64,000 bases of DNA from Phragmitibacter flavus (GTDB lineage Bacteria; Verrucomicrobiota; Verrucomicrobiia; Verrucomicrobiales; Verrucomicrobiaceae), in contig NZ_VAUV01000004.1 of NCBI RefSeq assembly GCF_005780165.1, positions 248,001 through 312,000 of the forward strand, read 5' to 3'. Made by a program: the position numbers and the translations under genes. The notes under the pieces are model-generated. The model did not search any database. It had not been told where the DNA came from and saw nothing but the letters and a program-made list of their open reading frames with translations. Shown here in pieces: positions 1 to 7,100 of the stretch. Numbering within the stretch: the first letter of the stretch is position 1; each line of letters begins with the position of its first letter.

Positions 1-1
1 C

Positions 2-1051
2 GTCACCCTCGGCAACAGCTCCAATGCCGCTGCCACCGAGCTCAACCTCAACGGCTACCATCAAACCATCGCAGGCCTCTCCGACGCCGGCACCGGCACC
101 AGCATGAGCAACGTCGTCACCAACCGCGACACCACCACCGCCTCCACCCTCACCCTCAACAACAGCACCGACCAAACCTACGGGGCCACCTCCAACAACA
201 GCCTCATCACCGGCAACCTCGCCCTCATCAAAACCGGCACCGCCCGCCAAACCCTCGGCAGCGCCAACACCTACACCGGTGCCACCACCGTCAACAACGG
301 CATCCTCGAAGTCGGCACCGGCGGCACCGCCAGCGCCCGCGACAACGGTCGAACCGGCAACAACCTCGCCACCAACCTCCTCACCGTCATCGACAGCGGC
401 CTGCTCATCGGCACCGGCACCATCGCCGGCACCGCCACCACCACCCACCTCGTCGGACCCGGCGGCACCATCGCCCCCGGCGACTACCTCAGCTCCGCCA
501 GCGCCGACCCCACCAGCATCGGCACCCTCGACATCAACGGCAACCTCAACGCCATCGGCGGAGCCATCAACCTTCAAATTGGCGGCACCCTCATCACCGA
601 CAACACCCTCGCCGCCCTCACCCCCGGCACTCTTGACTACCAAAACCACATCACCGCCAACATTACCACTTGGGAAAACTCCACCAACGGCACCACCCGC
701 GGCGAACACGATCTCCTCAACATCTCCGGTCAGCTCAGCCTCAGCGGAGACTCCCTCGTCACCGTCTCCCTCTTCGGCGACGGCTACTCCCCCCAAGCCG
801 GCGACATCTTCGACGTCCTCGACTGGACCAACACCCTCGGCGGCAGCGGCTTCAACGTCGGCACCAACCTCCGCAGCGGCGGCACCGGCGGCGGCGACCT
901 CCTCCTCGCCAACCTCAACGGCGGCCTGCTTTGGGACGTCTCCCAATTCAGCACCCACGGCATTCTCATCGTCGTCGTCGTCCCCGAACCCACCCGCGCC
1001 CTGCTGCTCACCCTCTCCCTAAGCGCCCTGCTTTCCCGCCGCCGTCGTTGA
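2..1051 (+). CDS. Autotransporter-associated beta-strand repeat protein with PEP-CTERM tail, 3' part only
   Basis: The reading frame is open from base 2, so the gene begins before the window and only about 349 C-terminal residues are seen. It is low-complexity, rich in Thr, Asn, Gly and Ala. It contains a typical autotransporter-associated beta-strand repeat (LIKTGTARQTLGSANTYTG, then GILEVGTGG). The C-terminus is a PEP-CTERM signal: VVPEPTR, a leucine-rich membrane segment and a final RRRR. In known PEP-CTERM systems such proteins are exported, then cleaved and sorted by an exosortase. Together with the repeat this suggests a large surface or matrix protein. No function beyond that can be read. 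The codon third positions are strongly C-biased, like the high-GC genes to the right and unlike the cassette region that follows. Confidence 0.85.
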   Translation, partial: VTLGNSSNAAATELNLNGYHQTIAGLSDAGTGTSMSNVVTNRDTTTASTLTLNNSTDQTYGATSNNSLITGNLALIKTGTARQTLGSANTYTGATTVNNGILEVGTGGTASARDNGRTGNNLATNLLTVIDSGLLIGTGTIAGTATTTHLVGPGGTIAPGDYLSSASADPTSIGTLDINGNLNAIGGAINLQIGGTLITDNTLAALTPGTLDYQNHITANITTWENSTNGTTRGEHDLLNISGQLSLSGDSLVTVSLFGDGYSPQAGDIFDVLDWTNTLGGSGFNVGTNLRSGGTGGGDLLLANLNGGLLWDVSQFSTHGILIVVVVPEPTRALLLTLSLSALLSRRRR

Positions 1052-1100
1052 TTCTGGTTTCCAACTGATCAACCAAAAACGCAAGCCCTCACGGCTTCCG

Positions 1101-1172
1101 CGGAACTTTCACGTTCCGATTCGCCCCAACCTTCAAGCCATCTTCCACAGGGACCGCGAAGTTTCACTTCGC
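1101..1172 (+). repeat. Two related short hairpins downstream of the PEP-CTERM gene
   Basis: Positions 1101-1118 form CGGAAC-TTTCAC-GTTCCG, and 1156-1172 form GCGAAGT-TTC-ACTTCGC. The second, preceded by GGACC, recurs almost exactly at 59887-59903, and half of it is seen inverted near 48914-48930. There is no T-run, so these are not clear intrinsic terminators. They look like members of a small interspersed palindrome family sitting at gene 3' ends. Confidence 0.6.
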
Positions 1173-1316
1173 TTCAGTCAACCACCCCTCCCCCAACGGA
1201 CCACTCCACCAGCCAAGCCTCAGGCTCCGAGTCCCTAATTTTACTTGCCCTACATCGAGAAACCAAGGTATCAATAGAAGCTTGCCCCCACGCGCTTCAT
1301 CGATCCCCACTTGAGA

Positions 1317-1685
1317 ATGCCCGGCAACACGTTCTCCTCCCCCAATTTTGCCTTCCTGGGCCAGCAGAACGCCCATCTTCTTCGACTCGCCTCTCAAGCC
1401 GAAGCCTTCTGCTTCAAGGAACCCGATCTCGAACTCAGCGGCCTCGCCAGCCGCGAAAACACCACGGCCTTCCACCTCGTGCGAAAGTCGGCGAACGCCG
1501 CCGTCCGCAGCGGTGAAGCTACCCAAAGCCAGGCCCTCCAATCCCTCAAGCTCACCCGCGCCATCGCCATTTGGTTCCATCGGCTCAAACATCCCACCTT
1601 CCAACCGGGCCCCTTCACCGCGCCCCTAACCCCCGTCGACGCCAGAGAAGCCCTCACCGCCCTCACCAAATCCGGCATTCGATGA
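1317..1685 (+). pseudogene. Remnant of type I restriction enzyme R subunit (HsdR) N-terminal region
   Basis: The 122-residue frame starts NFAFLGQQNAHLLRLASQAE, which matches the start of the DUF4145-type N-terminal domain of HsdR-like helicase-nucleases (an NFAFL...L.RLA..AE pattern). It ends with SLKLTRAIAIWFHRL and FQPGPFTAPL, which match the end of that same domain. The stretch that normally lies between them is mostly missing, and everything after it (nuclease, helicase) is absent. I read this as an internally deleted and truncated hsdR fragment. It lies directly beside the cassette array. The assignment rests on motif recall; a small intact protein of unknown role is the alternative. Confidence 0.55.
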
Positions 1686-1768
1686 ACTGGCGGCGATCAT
1701 TGGCCTCGATTAAAGGATGCGAGTAGCGACGCCGAACATCAAAGTGATGGCGCACTACACTAGCGGGA

Positions 1769-1859
1769 GCCAACGTTGATCGCGGGGTTATCGTTGACAT
1801 TACGCGGAAGCATAGAGAACAGAGGGGCTAGTAGGTGTTGCCTTGCACGGGTTGTTCGG
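1769..1859 (-). other. Degenerate attC-like site, last of the first cassette array
   Basis: Read on the minus strand it starts TCCGAACAACCCG and ends GATCAACGTTGGCTC, so both outer boxes (GAAC.. and ..CGTTGG) are present. The inner stem is weak compared with the other sites. It overlaps the 3' end of the DUF6714 frame, as other sites here overlap their genes. It marks the left edge of the recognisable array. Confidence 0.45.
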
Positions 1860-2315
1860 AGTCTTCGATTTCGGTGTCTCCTTCGGGTTCAGTCCAGCAT
1901 CTCCAGACCGCCTCTAGTTCTTCGTCGCCACGGTCAGCATAGCGAGTCCGTATCAGGTCGAGGAAGCTGACGATAGCTCGATGCTGCTCCTGGGTGTAGC
2001 GTCGAGGAACATCCCACCCCCCACCACTGAGGAGAAGCTCTATCACAGCGTCGGTGTAAGCCGACTTGGGTTGCCGGATGCCAAGCCTCATCCACCCTGG
2101 GAGAAAATAATGTCGAGCCTCGGGCGTAAAGAAGGTCATGTCCCACGAGGGAATCGCATCCTGTCTGTTGACAACTCATCTGGATCTCTCTCCGCGAAGT
2201 CATCCCGAATCTCAAGGCATTCTCCACACGTGCAATTCGTAATGGATTCCTTCGCTGGTCTAGGGACGTTTGCGAAGGCTGCGTTGATCAAGGTGATGAC
2301 TTGTTCTTCATCCAT
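1828..2315 (-). pseudogene. Cassette gene: DUF6714-like protein, frameshifted
   Basis: Two overlapping minus-strand frames make up one protein. The first (start near 2315, MDEEQVITLINAAF, stop near 2136) ends in ECLEIRDDFAERDP and a short out-of-frame tail. The second (from 2139) begins MTFFTPEARHYFLPGWM. DUF6714 proteins, which are frequent in integron cassettes, carry these two parts in one chain. Reading the second frame back gives AIPSWDMTFFTPEA, so the shift lies at about 2160-2190. The start lies a few bases after the upstream attC, as expected for a cassette. The overlap is ATGA, so translational coupling of two halves is possible, but a frameshift mutation or sequencing error is simpler. 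Confidence 0.65.
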
Positions 2316-2321
2316 TTTCTT

Positions 2322-2375
2322 CCGAACGTCAAGGTATGGCGCGGCGCTAGCCCTCGCCACCACTGCCTTGTTCGT
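2322..2375 (-). other. attC-like site (short)
   Basis: On the minus strand it runs from CGAACAAGGCAG to CTTGACGTTCGG, about 54 bp. The outer boxes CGAAC and GTTCG are exactly complementary and match the neighbouring sites. The interior stem is shorter and less regular than in the other sites. It overlaps the end of the GNAT gene and lies just before the DUF6714 start. Confidence 0.6.
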
Positions 2376-2883
2376 CCCTGTTGGAGATTGAGTAGACTGT
2401 TGTGATGATATCTCGATTTCTCGGATTCCGATATTCTTTTTCTAGGGTCATCCCTGCTTTTTCGGCTGTCCTCCTCGATTGATGGTGATCCTTAGCCATG
2501 TAGCTGTAGAGTTTCTCGAGTTTTAGTTTCTCAAATCCATATTGGATCATCGCACGCGCTGCCTCTGGCGCAAAACCCCGGCCCCAACATTCTTTTCGGA
2601 TTCTGAATCCGACTTCTAATTCTTCTTCGCCGTCGATTATCTGGAGCGTGATTCCACAGTCTCCCACATAGCTGCCAGTCTCTTTCTCGATCACCGAAAA
2701 CAGACCATATCCTGAGTCTTTGAATGTTCGGATGTTCTTGGAAACTATCTTCGCAACCTCATCTCTCGTGTAAGGCTTTGCGTAAAAGGACATTGTCTCA
2801 GAGTCGCCCACGATGCTGAATTCGTCGTCGATATCCTCCCAAGAGAAAGGGCGCAGAATTAGTCTCTCGGTTTCGATTTTCAT
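2347..2883 (-). CDS. Cassette gene: GNAT N-acetyltransferase (RimJ/RimL type)
   Basis: The 178-residue protein starts MKIETERLILRPFSWEDIDD, the usual opening of Acetyltransf_3 / RimJ-RimL proteins, which transfer acetyl from acetyl-CoA to amino groups. The acetyl-CoA loop region is seen as ECWGRGFAPEAARAMI, followed by the typical ARRTAEK-like segment SRRTAEKAGM near residue 150. I chose 2883 rather than the upstream start at 2907 because the family begins here and the upstream part lies inside the attC site. The stop codon lies inside the following attC, as in several cassettes of this array. The substrate cannot be inferred. Confidence 0.88.
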   Translation of the reverse strand: MKIETERLILRPFSWEDIDDEFSIVGDSETMSFYAKPYTRDEVAKIVSKNIRTFKDSGYGLFSVIEKETGSYVGDCGITLQIIDGEEELEVGFRIRKECWGRGFAPEAARAMIQYGFEKLKLEKLYSYMAKDHHQSRRTAEKAGMTLEKEYRNPRNRDIITTVYSISNRDEQGSGGEG

Positions 2884-2890
2884 TCTTTTG

Positions 2891-3014
2891 ACGAACGTAG
2901 AGCACACACACCACTAGTAGCGGCGGCGCGTGTCACTCACGAGGTTGGGGTTGTAGTTACGGAAAATCATCTCAACAGAACGGCTACTAGTGGTCGCTTG
3001 GCGCGGCTTGTTCT
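2891..3014 (-). other. attC site
   Basis: On the minus strand it begins GAACAAGCCGCGCC and ends CTCTACGTTCGT. The inner arms pair over ACCACTAGTAGC and GCTACTAGTGGT. The site is long, about 124 bp. The central loop contains, on the plus strand, GGTTGGGGTTGTAG at 2943-2956. That motif recurs in the sites at 6141-6266 and 61619-61742. Confidence 0.85.
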
Positions 3015-3547
3015 CTCCTCTTTTTCAGGGGGAAGCGCTTCAAATCCGCAACTTGACCTCCGTCATAGGAAGAAAGGGTAAGCTCGTCAATTGTGCCGCT
3101 GATCTCATGCCCTTTGCGGTTCCATTCGGTAGCTAGCTCGTAAAGCTCTTCACGATCCTTGCTCGTGGCAACTCCGATGTGGGGCACATAAGGAATGTCC
3201 AATCTCAGCTTGGGACGCATGAAATCGCCATAAAGCCGATCGTGTAAAAGGCTTATTCCCGAAAATCCTTCATCAGGCACAAGGAAAATGTAGTAGTCAT
3301 CGCATCCGTCATCGTCATACACCAAAGCGTAACGGCAGGTGAAATCCACGGCTGCACTGTCTTCGGCGACGGCTTGAATGTGACGCTCCAAGTCGTTTTG
3401 AGAGATTCCTTCCGACGAGCCCGGAAAGATCATCGTCCAATGTGCATCAACTACGTCCACATATTTCTTGTCGTGTTCACGCCGGAAGCTGCTGATCAGT
3501 TTGGTGTCGGCTTCAGAAAGCCGGGGATATGCGAGGCAGAGTAGCAT
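2987..3547 (-). CDS. Cassette gene: 2H phosphoesterase / 2'-5' RNA ligase-like protein
   Basis: The 186-residue protein has an HWT motif at residues 36-38 (DAHWTMIFPG) and PHIGVA at 122-127. These are positioned like the two H-x-(T/S) motifs of the 2H phosphoesterase superfamily, which acts on 2'-5' bonds or cyclic phosphates in RNA and nucleotides. The second motif has Gly where Thr or Ser is usual, so activity is uncertain. The ATG follows the upstream attC by about 14 bases. The final residues (AAPSDH) and the stop lie inside the downstream attC. Confidence 0.65.
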   Translation of the reverse strand: MLLCLAYPRLSEADTKLISSFRREHDKKYVDVVDAHWTMIFPGSSEGISQNDLERHIQAVAEDSAAVDFTCRYALVYDDDGCDDYYIFLVPDEGFSGISLLHDRLYGDFMRPKLRLDIPYVPHIGVATSKDREELYELATEWNRKGHEISGTIDELTLSSYDGGQVADLKRFPLKKRREQAAPSDH

Positions 3548-3560
3548 CTTGGAATTTCTT

Positions 3561-3646
3561 CCGAACGTCTAGCTCATCCACGGCGGGAAGGGAAGCCCGA
3601 ATTCAAACTGGAGCGTTGCCCGCCGTTGAATCGAGCGTCTTGTTCT
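3561..3646 (-). other. attC site
   Basis: On the minus strand it starts GAACAAGACGCTCG and ends GAGCTAGACGTTCGG. The arms pair between CAACGGCGGG and CCCGCCGTG, and one arm has an extra A (CAACGG against CACGG). This is the unpaired base that orients attC recognition. The central loop carries GAATTCAAACTGGAGCG (plus strand, 3599-3615), shared with the sites at 4281-4371 and 6624-6711. Confidence 0.88.
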
Positions 3647-4274
3647 CTGTCTTGTGAGATGTATCAAGGATGACTTCGCCATCCGGAATTGCTCGATATG
3701 GAAGATCATTCTCACGGTAGTAATCCACGACAGTCTCCATGCTTTCTGATTCAAAGTGGTCACATCGGTAGTGAGGCACAATATAGTAATCAATGATACC
3801 AAGTCCTTCCCATATTGTGGGGTGCTCATATCCGTTGGATTGAGATTCCGGTTCATCAGCCAGATGAATGCCTCTCAGTGAAGGGGAAAGAACACAAATA
3901 CCAGCGCTGTAGCCGCCGTAGAGGAAGTCCTCGTCGTCAACCTTACCATGGAGCAATCGGTCGAGTCCGCTGAGATGCATCGCCTTACGTAGCAAGAAGG
4001 TGTTCCCCCCGACCACCCACAACATACCAGCTGCATCGAGCTTCTCAGATAGGATGTCTTGGGAAGTGAAATAGTCCCGGAGATCCAAGGTCTCTGCAGG
4101 AATTCCGAGGTCAGCCAGCAGGCCAATCTCTCGCTCCATTTTGAGCCTGAGATGCTCGGAATTATTCGAGGAATCAAGCGCGTTAGAAACCAACAGAGCC
4201 GTCTTCCCTCGGGCGAGCTCCGCGAGCTTGTGGCCTTGATCGCCGATAAGAAAAGATGAGAGGTAGAGATGCAT
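3603..4274 (-). CDS. Cassette gene: peptidase E-like protein (family S51)
   Basis: The 223-residue protein resembles dipeptidase E, which cleaves Asp-Xaa dipeptides with a Ser-His-Glu-type site. The nucleophile elbow GGYSAGICVL places Ser at residue 123. Upstream is MLWVVGGNTFLLRK, the family's GG(N/D)-T segment, and downstream VPHYRCDH supplies the likely histidine. The length fits the family. The ATG lies just after the upstream attC. The last 14 codons and the stop are part of the downstream attC, so the C-terminal tail is cassette-derived. Confidence 0.85.
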   Translation of the reverse strand: MHLYLSSFLIGDQGHKLAELARGKTALLVSNALDSSNNSEHLRLKMEREIGLLADLGIPAETLDLRDYFTSQDILSEKLDAAGMLWVVGGNTFLLRKAMHLSGLDRLLHGKVDDEDFLYGGYSAGICVLSPSLRGIHLADEPESQSNGYEHPTIWEGLGIIDYYIVPHYRCDHFESESMETVVDYYRENDLPYRAIPDGEVILDTSHKTENKTLDSTAGNAPV

Positions 4275-4280
4275 TTTTCA

Positions 4281-4371
4281 GAGAACGATAGAGTGGTGGC
4301 ACCGGCGGTGGGAAGCTCGAATTCAAATTGGGACCTTATCGCCGGTTGCCACGCACGTCTCGCCTTGTTGG
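4281..4371 (-). other. attC site
   Basis: On the minus strand it starts CCAACAAGGCGAG and ends CTCTATCGTTCTC. The arms are GTGGCAACCGGCG and CGCCGGTGCCAC, with one extra A in the first arm. The central loop holds GAATTCAAATTGG (plus strand, 4319-4331), close to the loop of two other sites in the array. Confidence 0.85.
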
Positions 4372-4390
4372 GTTTCGAGGGGTGGCATCA

Positions 4391-4774
4391 TTATCCGAAA
4401 AACCTACGACACTGTCTGGAAATATCGTCCAAGGCTCCGGCTTCAGTAAAAACTGGCACTTGAACGTCCCAGCCTTCAAATCCGCCTGTATCTCGAACAC
4501 GAACTCTAATCGTCACTTGCCCTGTTCGTGAAGAGAAAACCTCCAAGCGGAGGTCACCTTCAATGGACTCCCAACATCGCTCATCAGTCCATCCAGTCCA
4601 ATCCTTAGCGCAAGACTCGAAAAGATCTGCAACGCCCGAAGAGTCCGTGTAGGCCCAAATCCCCTTGGTGACTTGAGGTCCGTCGCCCTCAACGGTCACG
4701 CGAAAATAATCGCCATCAATGTCGTGGAATCGCAGATGCCTTCTGCCGACGCTGGATTTGATGACTGCTTCCAA
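4391..4774 (-). CDS. Cassette gene: DUF6228 family protein
   Basis: The 127-residue protein matches the DUF6228 pattern as I know it. It has an early FHDIDGDYFRVTVEG strand region, then LFESCAKDWTGWTDERCW, a strand with G-x-V-x-I-x-V (TGQVTIRVRVR), and an end with EAGALDDISRQCRRFFG. The function is unknown. A small soluble immunity- or regulator-like protein is typical of such cassettes, but this is not shown here. The start is TTG at 4774; no in-frame ATG lies between it and the attC at 4789. The stop comes 20 bases before the downstream attC. Confidence 0.7.
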   Translation of the reverse strand: MEAVIKSSVGRRHLRFHDIDGDYFRVTVEGDGPQVTKGIWAYTDSSGVADLFESCAKDWTGWTDERCWESIEGDLRLEVFSSRTGQVTIRVRVRDTGGFEGWDVQVPVFTEAGALDDISRQCRRFFG

Positions 4775-4788
4775 GGGTTCTTTTATTG

Positions 4789-4914
4789 GCGAACGTTAAA
4801 TGTGGTGCCACGGCGCGGGAGCCGCGCTCCTACGAAGGGAGGGAAGCATGAAGCGTCCCCACGACTCCGTGACGAAGCGGTTAGCGCCGTTGCTCACCCA
4901 CGTCTTGTTAGCCT
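4789..4914 (-). other. attC site
   Basis: On the minus strand it starts GGCTAACAAGACGTGG and ends CACATTTAACGTTCGCC. The L box GGCTAAC fits the RYYYAAC consensus exactly. The arms GAGCAACGGCGC and GCGCCGTGGC pair with an extra A. The centre contains a second hairpin, GGAGC-CGC-GCTCC (plus strand). The upstream cassette gene stops inside the GGCTAAC box. Confidence 0.87.
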
Positions 4915-5450
4915 CTTTCATTATCTGCCGGAGGGGGTGGGCCCATCTTGATGATTGCCTCAAATATCGATTGAACCTTGCCGTGGAGGAAACGCCGTCT
5001 CTTGAACTCGTTGAAATCGACTTCCACCCAAGAACTCTTCGGCGGATTGCGAGCGATGGCCTTAAAGAGATCCGCTGGACCATCAAAGCCTGGACCGGAT
5101 CTATCCTTATCGAGCTTGGGCGGTTCCTTCGTCTCGTAGTGCTTGCACACAATCGTCCTCTCAAACGGAAGATGAAACTCCTGCTTCGACTTTGGGGGGA
5201 CGACGGGACAGCTATCGGGGGACATGATGAACGAGTAGGAATACTTCGGGATGCCATGGTGAATCCGAACCTCATGAATATGGAGGGGAACGTCTTTCGT
5301 CTTGTTGATCAGCGTCAAGATGACGGTCGGCGGCAACTGTCCTACATGTGCTTGGATGATGAATGGAGTGCGAACCTGCATAAAACCCCAAACCGCCTTC
5401 AAGGGTGAAGACAATGAAGACAACCACGAAATTGAAGGTGTGGGCAGCAT
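4908..5450 (-). CDS. Cassette gene: hypothetical protein
   Basis: I do not recognise this 180-residue protein. It is basic, with a strand-rich middle (HVGQLPPTVILTLINKTK) and a charged C-terminus ending ADNERG inside the attC. The ATG at 5450 has little room for a leader. An internal ATG at 5381 (MQVRTPFIIQAHV) preceded by GGTTTGGGG is a fair alternative start. Just upstream, another frame (5514 to about 5385) reads as a membrane helix, FNFVVVFIVFTLEGGLGF. If the gene has a single frameshift near 5385, the protein would be membrane-anchored with an outside domain. This cannot be decided from one sequence. Confidence 0.55.
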   Translation of the reverse strand: MLPTPSISWLSSLSSPLKAVWGFMQVRTPFIIQAHVGQLPPTVILTLINKTKDVPLHIHEVRIHHGIPKYSYSFIMSPDSCPVVPPKSKQEFHLPFERTIVCKHYETKEPPKLDKDRSGPGFDGPADLFKAIARNPPKSSWVEVDFNEFKRRRFLHGKVQSIFEAIIKMGPPPPADNERG

Positions 5451-5465
5451 TGCGGGATTTTTTCT

Positions 5466-5558
5466 GGCTAACGTCTCGGATCAGGCGACGGAGAGCGCCA
5501 GACGTTGCTGACACGACAGATAGCCTTCAAGCCGTTGCCTGCATCCGTTTTGTTCGCC
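5466..5558 (-). other. attC site
   Basis: On the minus strand it starts GGCGAACAAAACGGATG and ends GATCCGAGACGTTAGCC. The terminal GTTAGCC fits the GTTRRRY consensus exactly. The arms GGATGCAGGCAACG and CGTCGCCTGATCC pair with one extra base. The central loop is unrelated to the other sites. Confidence 0.87.
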
Positions 5559-5580
5559 TTTGTGTGGTGGTGATGAGTGG

Positions 5581-6126
5581 TCATGGCTTCAGTCCAAGCA
5601 GCTTGAGTGATGCCGCGATGTGTTCCGAATCAGGGTGGCCCGCAAGACCTGCCCGCAGAAGGTCTCGTCCTGCATCCTGTAATGGAGAATCGGCGGTCAG
5701 TAGTCGGTTCGGGTCACGATACACAGCAAACCAGGGATCACCCTGCTCAGTCACGAAGCGAAAAAGGTCGTCAATACACCGTTCAAACATGTGCCCGCTC
5801 TTGGCGTTGAAGCTGTGATGATAGTGGCCCTCTCTCGTGCGGGTGGGATCACTCATCGGGCCGTTCAGTGCGACCGCCGCATGAGTGTCATTGAGCACTC
5901 GAATGGCGAAGTGAACTCTGAAGGCGACCCTGAAGTTGATTGGGCCTCCGTAACTGCTGCCGCGACGATGGAGATGAATGACATCGACCGTGTGCTCATG
6001 CCTGCGAGTCCACAACATCTTCTTCGACCTCGCATATCCCAACGTGGCTACTCGGGCCGAAAACTCGCGACAGGCGGCCTCCTGTCTGTCTCGGACAATC
6101 TTGGTGGTATCCGGTCCGGCGAGCAT
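5581..6126 (-). CDS. Cassette gene: DUF4304-like protein
   Basis: The 181-residue protein has an N-terminal helix region, then KKMLWTRRHEHTVDVIHLHR and a strand-rich core (FRVAFRVHFAIRVLND). It ends in a helical part (MFERCIDDLFRFVTEQ). The order resembles DUF4304 proteins, which are common as cassette products and of unknown function, but the match is from memory and moderate. The ATG is 15 bases after the attC at 6141. The TGA lies 22 bases before the attC ending at 5558. Confidence 0.5.
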   Translation of the reverse strand: MLAGPDTTKIVRDRQEAACREFSARVATLGYARSKKMLWTRRHEHTVDVIHLHRRGSSYGGPINFRVAFRVHFAIRVLNDTHAAVALNGPMSDPTRTREGHYHHSFNAKSGHMFERCIDDLFRFVTEQGDPWFAVYRDPNRLLTADSPLQDAGRDLLRAGLAGHPDSEHIAASLKLLGLKP

Positions 6127-6140
6127 GGCGCGTGGTGTTG

Positions 6141-6266
6141 GGCGAACGTCGAGGTGTGGAACCGGCTACCGGGAGCGCCACTCCGCAACAGGGTTGAGGG
6201 TTGTAGTAAAGAGGGTCATTTCGACTCGGGGCGGGTAGCCGGTTGTCCACCACCGTCTTGTTCGCC
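6141..6266 (-). other. attC site
   Basis: On the minus strand it starts GGCGAACAAGACGGTGG and ends CACACCTCGACGTTCGCC. The arms pair over AACCGGCTACC and GGTAGCCGGTT. It is long, 126 bp. The loop carries GGGTTGAGGGTTGTAG (plus strand, 6191-6206), the same motif class as in 2891-3014 and 61619-61742. Confidence 0.88.
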
Positions 6267-6608
6267 TTTGGGTTGCTCCTCGTAGAGCCGCCGAAGCTTC
6301 AAGAACAGATCAAGTGCCTCCCGATCAGATGAGGTGTTCTCCTCAATGAAGGTTGTCCATCCATATCCGCCATATGGAAACTTATGGCCGTAATACTCTG
6401 TGACGAACTCGTGGAATCGTGGTGGGATAATCTGATCCAGTTGGGCTCGTGCCTCCTCGCCGAGCATCTCGCTGCGAGCACACTGATAGCCCGAGAGGAA
6501 TGCGACAAAACTGTGAAAATGGTTGTCGCTATCGCCCCAATACATCGCAGGGCGTTTGAAGATGCTCTCCAAAACGTTGCCATCTTGCTTGTGATCGGTG
6601 TCGGTCAT
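6216..6608 (-). CDS. Cassette gene: hypothetical protein with RPAMYWG segment
   Basis: The 130-residue protein is not recognised as a named family. It begins MTDTDHKQDGNVLESIFKRP and has AMYWGDSDNHFHSFVAFLSGYQ, which resembles small cassette proteins of the form RP.MY.G....F..F..GY. A helical C-terminal half follows. The last 20 residues (from KGEQDGGG) and the stop lie within the attC stem, so the tail sequence is dictated by the recombination site. The ATG is 16 bases after the upstream attC. Confidence 0.65.
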   Translation of the reverse strand: MTDTDHKQDGNVLESIFKRPAMYWGDSDNHFHSFVAFLSGYQCARSEMLGEEARAQLDQIIPPRFHEFVTEYYGHKFPYGGYGWTTFIEENTSSDREALDLFLKLRRLYEEQPKGEQDGGGQPATRPESK

Positions 6609-6623
6609 GGAGCGGATTTTTGA

Positions 6624-6711
6624 GGCGAACGTCTAGGCCATACGCGGCGGGGTGGAAAGCCTGAATTCAAACTGGAGCGCTTCCCGCCGTCGTATGAGCC
6701 GGCTTGTTCTG
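6624..6711 (-). other. attC site
   Basis: On the minus strand it starts GAACAAGCCGGCTC and ends GGCCTAGACGTTCGCC. The arms CATACGACGGCGGG and CCCGCCGCGTATG pair with an extra A. The loop GAATTCAAACTGGAGCG (plus strand, 6663-6679) is identical to that of the site at 3561-3646. Confidence 0.88.
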
Positions 6712-7092
6712 TCATTGTTTGGTGAGACGTCGTTGAAGGTCGGTAATCTCGGCGATCCAGGCATCCAGCAGCTCAGTCTCCTCCCAACTGCTTCGCAACC
6801 ATGAGCTGTTCATCACGCGGTTAAGAGCTCGTGCTGCATCACGCCGTAGAAATGGAGAAATTGAGATCCAAGGCAATCCCTTCAGTTCATCATGCGGAAC
6901 TTCAGGTGGGATGCCACAGAGATACGAGACCACCTCTCCAGCTGCAATCGCGCCTTCAGGATCGGAGTCTGCACTATCGCACGGATCGGAAAGCGTCGCG
7001 GTAATGAATCTCTCGGAAGGTGCATCACGAAAGCCATCGAGCCAGTCCATGGCTTGATCATTCTCGAAGGATCTTGTGCCCCAGGCTCCCAT
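6712..7092 (-). CDS. Cassette gene: DUF4259 family protein, first of the array
   Basis: The 126-residue protein starts MGAWGTRSFENDQAMDWLDG, the characteristic DUF4259 opening (MG.WG...F.ND.A.D.L). The length fits this family of unknown function. I take the start at 7092 because the 17 upstream residues in frame do not belong to the family and fall in the palindrome region. Being the rightmost gene of a minus-strand array, it would be the cassette next to an integration site. The stop abuts the attC at 6711. Confidence 0.82.
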   Translation of the reverse strand: MGAWGTRSFENDQAMDWLDGFRDAPSERFITATLSDPCDSADSDPEGAIAAGEVVSYLCGIPPEVPHDELKGLPWISISPFLRRDAARALNRVMNSSWLRSSWEETELLDAWIAEITDLQRRLTKQ

Positions 7093-7100
7093 ATTTTTGA

